Of a DNA stretch of 37,500 bases, positions 31,433 through 37,500 are shown piece by piece. Position numbers and translations under genes: made by a program. The notes beneath the pieces are model-generated. The model saw only the letters and a list, made by a program, of their open reading frames with translations, ran no database searches and had not been told where the DNA came from. Source of the stretch: Hericium rajendrae (lineage: Eukaryota > Basidiomycota > Agaricomycetes > Russulales > Hericiaceae). The first letter of the stretch is position 1, and each line of letters opens with the position of its first letter. Where the stretch lies: the NCBI GenBank assembly GCA_033439255.1, contig CM065879.1, positions 1 to 37,500 of the forward strand, read 5' to 3'.

Positions 31433-34345
31433 ATGAACGCCGTCCCGATTCCCTCGGACGTGCTGCAAGACGTGTTGCGGGCTCTTACGTGCCTTGAGGC
31501 CGTAGAGTCGCGGGCTTCGGAACATTCGAGCAGCGGTACGTCGCGGCTCCTTCTGCAACTCACCCGTCTGGCCCAGGAAAGCCGTGCGTGCGGCTCTCCT
31601 TGCTCCGACAACCGCGTCACCCGCCCTACAGAGGCTGATCCCGCCCGCCCACATACGCCGCCGTCAGGCCAGCACGCGCTCTCCCCCTTCAACTCTCCGA
31701 GCCCGCTCATGCCGCCCCCACGCACACCTCCGTTCAACCTGCACGACCTGAGGGACTCGAGCGAGCCCGATTCTGATGGGGAACCGGAGATTGAAGGGGA
31801 CGGGCAGCCGCGGTTGGGTGAGGGCGGCGCGGGTGGAGGAGGTGGTGGAGGTGAGGGCGGCCCCGACGTCCAGCACCTCTGGCACGATGGCTGCCGTCGA
31901 GGGGGAATTCCGGTTTGGGTCATCAACAACGACCCAGCCTGGGTCGTGACCAGAGACGCGCGGGGCTTTATCGCCATGCTCGGCGCGTGGGGCCACGTCG
32001 GTATTGGCGTGCGTCGGCCGCGGAAGGGAGCTTCTTCGTCTGGGGCGTCGTCTGACGCGCTGGATTTTAGCAGACTGAAGCAATGGGCGCAAGATGTTCG
32101 CATGGAGTTGGAAGGGGGGAGAGGCAGCCACGCTGGGGGGGGGTTCCAGGCAGCCCTGCGAGATTGCTGGTTGATCACCAGCAGGCAAGTCGGGGTCAGC
32201 TTTGCCACCATGGTAAGCTTCATGACCCTTGTGGTGAGAGTTGAGAAGTGAGTACCTAGGTCCTGGTTGAGCACATACGCTAAGCTCTTGTTTAGCCTCC
32301 AGAAGCAAAACCGGCTGCCCGACAAGCTCGCATTTTGGAGACGTTTCGTGGAAGCCGAATCGGATTTGCCTGTCACCTATAGTACTTTCCTTGAATGGCA
32401 CAGCAAGGGCAGCAAATATGCTGCAATTGCATCTGGAGGTGAGTTGTTATTTTGTTCGCGTGGCATTTTCAGCGTCCACTGTCGCAGTGGCTCATTCAAT
32501 TTCAGGATCTATCTACGCCCTGGTACTGATAGCGGGCCTCAAGCTACGGGACAAGCTCCATCATATTCAGGACCTGAGCCCCAACATCATGACCAATCTG
32601 CTGCGTGTTCCGCCGCCAGGCACGCACGACATCGGAGTGGTGGTCCGCACAAAAATCATTCCGGCGGTGGCATATCTCAGCCGGATCCTTCCCATGAGCC
32701 TTGCGGGTCTGTTCTCACCAGAGGACCTGCTACCCTGGAACGTTCCCCCCTCCATGGACTGCTTTAATTTGCAGTTCTCTGACGGGTTTTTTGAGATTAT
32801 ACCTTTTAAGTGCGTCTTATCTCCGTTTCCGTTTTCCTTTATTCTTGGCTAATTCAATTTTCAGTAATTTTCGCCCCTTGTCTCGTGATAAAGAGGCATG
32901 GGCGCCTTGCTCGGCCAACGTACCCTGGGCATCGACATCGTTTCTCACCTTACAGGAGGTTGTGCGACGTCAATCAGGGATCTCTCATTTTCCCTCCTCG
33001 TCCGGCCTGTTCTTACCGACACCAGAGCCTTCCAACCCTTCCACGCCATCTGCGTCCTTTCTTGATATTTCTGAGGACGACAGGGTTCCCATGGACTTAG
33101 ATCCTTCAGGTCCAGCCCTAATCATTTCAACCGGATACCAGCACCGTCACCCGCAAAATGTGGCAACATCTGCAGCTGTGGATCATGAGGAGAACTACCA
33201 GTGGACGGAGATGCAGCGAACACTTGCTGCAGCATGTCTAGAACACCCGGCGACGTCAGTTGAGGACCTATCCTCCAAGGTTGGTAGGCTGTTTGGCTTA
33301 AATATGATTCATTCTGATTTTGTTTTTCGAAGCTGGGTATGCACTACGTAGGTGGGATCCGACGAGATCCCACTTCCTATGTGGCTTTCTCCACGAACAT
33401 TATTGAGTGCATACTTTTGTAGCCACTTTATATATCTCTCCTGTCTTTCTGATATATTTTTACAGGGATAACGTTCGAATCCAGAATGACGACGGAAGCC
33501 TCATGGCTTTCATTTGTACATCTCTACCCTCCCATATCCGCGACAATTTGCACTCTGGTCTTAGGGCCTGTGTTGGGGAGATCCTGTACAGTCGGGACTC
33601 CAGTGCTGAGGGAGAGGCGTTGAAGTTCGGCACCTACCATTTTTCGTGGTATAATCGACATGCGACCAAGGTACACCTTTGTGATACCCTGCTTTTTTCC
33701 TTAATATTTTCTTAATGACTTTAACAGGGCACGAATGCCCCTCCTGGTGTCCAACCTCTGTATTTGTCTAAGGATGGCACATCTCGAACGAATCGCACGC
33801 AGATGACGGCCTATCCCTCCACGGACATGCAGAAGTACGCTACTACTTTGGAAAAGATGGAGGTAATATTCCAAGAGCTTTTTCAATGGATCGAGGCAAA
33901 GGTATGCACATTTGTGCGCGGATAAAATTGTGGTTGCTAACAGCTCCTATTGTAGCTTCTTGATTGTTTGCCGTGGGAGTACATGCAGCTGTCTGTGTCC
34001 TCAAAGGACCTCCCAGGCAATGCGCAATCAATTGTACGCCCCTTCGTAGGCTTTGTCATCAACATCAACGTCGCCACGAAGGGCCATCGAGATGACAAGG
34101 ACGAATCTCACTGTCTTGTCTTACCTATTGGTGCATTTACCGGTGGCGCTCTAGTGTTCTATGAGCAGGGCGTGGTGATTGAAGCTCATCACGGTGATAT
34201 TGTTGTTTTTAATTCCAAGGATACCACTCACTTAAACCTCCATTATTGTGGCGAGCGAGCGTCCTTCGTCTTTCACACAGATGCTGCTATGGCAGAGTGG
34301 ACAAGGAATCGCAATGGTTGGGACGACAACAGAACATTTTTTTGA
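31433..34345 (+). CDS. TET/JBP family 2-oxoglutarate/Fe(II) dioxygenase
   Basis: Eight exons (31433-32247, 32296-32438, 32506-32809, 32865-33279, 33333-33406, 33466-33670, 33728-33901, 33956-34345) join in phase to 839 residues with no stop. The C-terminal double-stranded beta-helix has the iron ligands His754 and Asp756 (KGHRDDKDE) and His802 (DTTHLNLH), and a basic residue Arg811 (GERASFVFH) placed to bind 2-oxoglutarate. TET/JBP enzymes oxidise 5-methylcytosine (TET) or thymine (JBP) in DNA in the nucleus, and Agaricomycete members are expanded and transposon-linked. Residues 1-650 have no domain I recognise: Pro/Ser-rich, a Gly run at about 136-150, then conserved-looking segments such as SIYALVLIAGLKLRDKLHH. 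It lies 297 bp after the Ulp1-like stop and 248 bp before the next gene, same strand. The ligands are intact, so activity is plausible. Confidence 0.88.
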
Positions 34346-34593
34346 TACATAATTTCACTCTTTACTTACCGTACTCGTACTCAATATCTCTTAATCCAAC
34401 AGCTTTTTGTTTGTGCAAGTGAAATTTCTAGAGTGTGCTAGCGTGTGCGAACCAGCAGGGAGTGGCAAAACATTTCTCACCCTTCTCTAAGCGAGGACGG
34501 AGACAGGATACCGCGTAACCAAGCGCCGCTTCATCTTCGTCCAAGCCACGTAGCATCCGTCTTCCTCCTCACCGCTCCCCTACTCCTTCCTCT

Positions 34594-36907
34594 ATGGCTA
34601 GCACCAGGTCCAAAACAAAGGGTATCCAGTCCAAGCCTGTTTCTGCACCAACCACCAGGGCTAAGAACCCAGTGCCCGCATCAGGGAAGAACGCGGCAAA
34701 GGTGAGTGACCTACTCGTACAGTTTTGAGATAATAAAAGCTTACCATTTGTATCATATCGTATGCAAGGACAAGACCAAGAAGAGCGCGGCTGCTGCTGC
34801 TGCTGCCGTCAAGGCAGCAGCTATAGCCAAGAAAGCTGGAAACAAGAGAGAACGTGATGAGGTGTCTGACAATGAGGAGCCTGTCCCCACGCCAACAAAG
34901 CCCAAGCCCAGGCCGGTCAAGAAGAAGAAGACTCAGGCAGAGCTGGTGGAGGAGGAGCGCGGTAGGTTCCGATTTACCATCGCCAGACGGTACTGACGTC
35001 GATCTAACCCAATTTTCTTATTCCACATTGAAACGATCAGAGCTAGCAGCACGCACCATGGATCTCGTCCATGCCGAAGCCAATAACGACGGCGATGACG
35101 ATTCCAACCAGGATGAGGAGAACAACGCAGACAGCGACGTTGGTGTAGAAGATGGCCTCCGCACTGACTGCCATGGGGGTCTAGATGATGAGGAGAAGGC
35201 GTTAGGGGATGACCTGGATGACGGCGGTGAAGACGACGAAGACAGTGAGTTTATACTTTGAACGTTTAACTTGAGATTGACTGACTGTGTTTTTAGGCTC
35301 AAACTGTGAAGACGAATCTGATCGTCCGGTACAAGAGGACAGCGACGAGTCAGTGGTCGATGTAGAGGAGAGAGACGAAATTGAACATGGAGAGAAGGTG
35401 TCAGGCGCTAAGAGCAGTGATCAAGTGCCAAAGAAGGCTAACGTTAAGGGACGTAAAGGACCCTTCAGCGGCGCAAAGGTATGTCCTTATGAAGGCTATA
35501 GACTGTTTTTATTACTCATTGTTCATCATTTGTCGTTGAAGCTTATGGCTGTTGCCGAAGAGCTTTCTGCCAAAAGTGGTCGGTAAGTCTTTTTATCAAG
35601 AGCGTGTTTCTTTTGATGAGATATTTCTTCGTAATAGGAAGAAGTGCGGAACCTCAGGTGTACAATTGCAAGCTGCATCAGACGTTGCGCCAGATATAGC
35701 AGCATTGTTGGGCGGCATACCTCTACGACCCGGGTCCTGGCCTCTACCCCAAATAGAGCGCGTCTTTGGCGATCTAGCAGGACAGATCAGTGCCATGGGC
35801 CGCCGCTTTATACGCGTAATGGTTTGTACTGAAGATGCTTTTCCCATGTCCACGCAGTCCAAGGATAAAGCCTTACGGACAGCCCTGAAAAGGGCTACAG
35901 CAACCAGCACACTGTTGCAGCCTGAGTACGACAAATTGTGCAAGGCCATGGCCAGTGATGCCAGTCCTGCGCTACAGCTGGAATTTGACAAAGTAACGTC
36001 TTACGTCAGTACTTCAACTTCGTACTTCAACTTCTACATGACATGTCCGCTAGCTAATATATATATATATTACAGATATGGACTGGTGTTGCGCAAGTAC
36101 GTGGTCAGATCAAGATGCAGGCTGTCAAAGCTTGCAACAATTATTTTGGGCTGGAGAAGCTACGCGCTACTGCTGGTGCAGACACTGTGAAGGACGTGGT
36201 AACGTGGCTGTTGTCTGGTCCCACTCCGGTCTTCACCTTTGGAGACATAGACGTAGAGGTATGTGTATATTGTGACCGATAATATGTGCTAATCTGTGTG
36301 CTATTTTAGGCAAAGACTTACAATGAGGAGAAGGCGCTGAAACTTCCAGTGGTCGTCACGGTTATAGCAAAACAGTGGTACGGTAAGAAAGGCGACGGAA
36401 ACCGTTCACTGTTTGCAAAAAACTATCAAGAGTTCAATATTCCTCTGTTGGCTGTGGTTTTTACAGCAGTACGTGTCATATTTTCTGTGAGATATTTGAC
36501 TGAGATATGACCAGATTGAAAACGCAATTGTTGAGTATCAAGAAGGATATAAAAAGGAGATAGAATTCAGTGATACCCTGTTTTACAGCAGGTACGTCGT
36601 TCGTGTTTACCAGCCTTGTTGTACTGATTTGATTTACTTGATATTAGGTACATATACTACCAGGATCTATTCTCAGATTTAAAAGAGCAGATGCCTGTAT
36701 ATTGGAAGCGAAAGGTTGTGGGTAAATTACGAGAGGATGTCCTGTAAGTTCTTCTTCCGACGTCTGTTCATCTACTCAATTATTCTTTCTTCTAGGACAA
36801 GCGTCGGGAGGATTTGTAACAATAAAGTTTATGATTCCAAAGCAGGGGCGGGGCTAAATTTTGCGGCTCTCGAAGCAAAAGCTATTGCTGAAAGCAGGGA
36901 TCAATAG
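34594..36907 (+). CDS. DUF6532-like protein
   Basis: Eleven exons (34594-34701, 34769-34961, 35041-35244, 35297-35478, 35542-35582, 35638-35992, 36076-36258, 36310-36468, 36515-36591, 36648-36743, 36796-36907) join in phase to 569 residues. Residues 1-100 are Lys/Ala-rich with likely nuclear signals (PRPVKKKKTQAE), about 100-235 are strongly acidic, and a short basic stretch follows. The C-terminal 300 residues (MQAVKACNNYFGLEKLRA, NIPLLAVVFTAIENAIVEYQ, YYQDLFSDLKEQMPVYW) follow the layout of DUF6532, a basidiomycete-expanded domain of unknown function often near transposons. The open frame across eleven exons argues for recent function. The domain name is given from memory of the pattern and needs a profile search. 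Confidence 0.65.
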
Positions 36908-37398
36908 AACACGGCTTCTTTTTGTACTTAGACATAGACTGCAATATCATGCTGGTGCATCCAGAAGTTTACTTTTAACTATTGAATGATCTATTTCTCA
37001 AGATGAACATTCGTACAAGAGCCTCTGAACTGGTAACAACAAGATATATCCTATAGCAAGCATTTAATTCCTATACCAATAAAATCTATACTATAACAAG
37101 TATCTAATATCTATACCTAGAAGAATAATACTGTCTTACATTATATTAACATGAACAGTACAAGACTTCACATATATATACTATAGATCTACGGTAGCTA
37201 CAGTAGCTGGACCATATAGCTACAGTAGATACCGACATCTACAGACGCTATAGATCACTACAGACTGACTATAGGCTGATACAGACCACTACATGTACTT
37301 GTAATAAAGACCCACCTATCAACAGATGCTACAGAAAATATATAATCTATTACAGCTATTGTAGATCATATTTTCTACTGTAGGCTAAAATAGTACAG
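36908..37398. repeat. Right subterminal region with CTACAG/CTATAG repeats
   Basis: No gene follows the DUF6532-like stop. From about 37170 to 37390 there are many copies of GCTACAGTAG, CTACAGA, CTATAGAT and CTACTGTAG in both orientations. The same motifs sit next to the ends of the element at 11021-13273. In CACTA-type transposons such subterminal repeats are transposase-binding sites; that role here is inferred. Confidence 0.75.
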
Positions 37399-37414
37399 AC
37401 ACTTTTTCCAGATG
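37399..37414 (-). repeat. Right terminal inverted repeat of the 12.4-kb element
   Basis: The reverse complement reads CATCTGGAAAAAGTGT, exact match to 25000-25015. The duplicated CA follows at 37415-37416. Confidence 0.92.
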
Positions 37415-37500
37415 CACGCCATCCCCATGGTTGCATGCACCGCGACATGCTCCACAGAAACCTTCGAGGTGATAATCATTCGGGCATCGTCCATTCTGGG
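37415..37500 (+). pseudogene. RecQ-like helicase, continuation after the transposon
   Basis: Joined to codon positions before 25000, this stretch reads in frame AIPMVACTATCSTETFEVII, the TAT-containing motif III region of RecQ helicases. The gene continues past the window end. Confidence 0.85.

Larger units (their letters stand above)
25000..37414. mobile_element. 12.4-kb Plavaka transposon carrying TET/JBP, Ulp1-like and DUF6532-like cargo
   Basis: Both ends carry the exact 16-bp terminal inverted repeat CATCTGGAAAAAGTGT (25000-25015 and, reversed, 37399-37414). The dinucleotide CA occurs immediately outside each end (24998-24999, 37415-37416). Deleting 25000-37414 and one CA joins codons for IGH to AIPMVACTATCST, the expected RecQ motif III region, in frame, which proves the boundaries. 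Contents in order are a Plavaka transposase (minus), a small uncertain minus-strand gene, a 126-bp hairpin, and an Ulp1-like protease, a TET/JBP dioxygenase and a DUF6532-like gene (all plus). Subterminal CTACAG-type motifs are dense at the right end and sparse at the left (25145-25175). Plavaka belongs to the CMC (CACTA-Mirage-Chapaev) DDE superfamily. Confidence 0.92.

Noticed and set aside
31198-32401. Long minus-strand open frames across the TET/JBP first exon
   Set aside because: They are Pro/Arg-rich shadows of the GC-rich exon; only the plus-strand frame splices onward in phase.
33348-33378. GTGGGATC...GATCCCAC hairpin
   Set aside because: It falls inside a short exon of the TET/JBP gene (exon 33333-33406) that joins in phase on both sides, so it is better explained as coding sequence.
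25000-37414. Treating the cargo cluster as a KDZ transposon
   Set aside because: No KDZ transposase was found, and the 2-bp duplication differs from the 8-bp duplication expected for KDZ elements.

Overview
The window is eukaryotic and almost certainly from a mushroom-forming basidiomycete (Agaricomycetes). Genes are cut by many 43-60 bp GT-AG introns, and the families are typical of that group: a Plavaka DDE transposase, TET/JBP dioxygenase, Ulp1-like protease, DUF6532-like protein, RecQ-like and SNF2-like helicases, an F-box protein tail and a Ty3/gypsy gag. No bacterial features, rRNA or convincing tRNA were seen. This is accessory, transposon-rich DNA.

Left part (1-9 kb): a decayed SNF2-type helicase gene on the minus strand, whose large introns are filled with a short palindromic repeat (GAGCGTCNNNGACGCTC). 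Two further arrays of the same palindrome flank a duplicated repeat that encloses the 3' end of a 60S ribosomal protein L10 gene. Minisatellites, a five-copy ~304 bp satellite (5.8-7.2 kb) and a 5'-truncated F-box protein tail follow.

Middle part (9.7-24.3 kb): a gene for a coiled-coil protein is split by a 2,253 bp non-autonomous TIR element (11021-13273, 2-bp target duplication CG). Removing the element makes the reading frame continuous. Next come an unusual 537-residue repeat protein with an exact run of ten GX3 units, a gag-only gypsy remnant with one in-frame stop, AT-rich spacer with an 84 bp MITE (8-bp duplication TTACATAA) and foldback hairpins, and an unrecognised two-exon gene.

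Right part (24.3-37.5 kb), the main discovery: a RecQ-like helicase gene is interrupted by one 12,415 bp transposon, 25000-37414. It has exact 16-bp terminal inverted repeats (CATCTGGAAAAAGTGT) and a 2-bp duplication CA. Deleting the element plus one CA rejoins the helicase in frame at its motif III region, which fixes both ends to the base. Inside are a Plavaka transposase on the minus strand, decayed by frameshifts and a stop, and three co-oriented plus-strand cargo genes whose spliced frames are fully open: an Ulp1-like C48 protease (567 aa) with Tyr at the catalytic His position, a TET/JBP 2-oxoglutarate/Fe(II) dioxygenase (839 aa), and a DUF6532-like protein (569 aa). The 2.25 kb element shares the first 12 bp of the TIR and the subterminal CTACAG/CTGTAG repeats, so it looks like a non-autonomous relative.

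Across several inverted repeats the two arms differ almost only by CpG versus TpG/CpA, the footprint expected of 5-methylcytosine deamination. That fits repeats in this genome having been methylated while a mobile element carries a putative 5mC oxidase. The functional link is inference.
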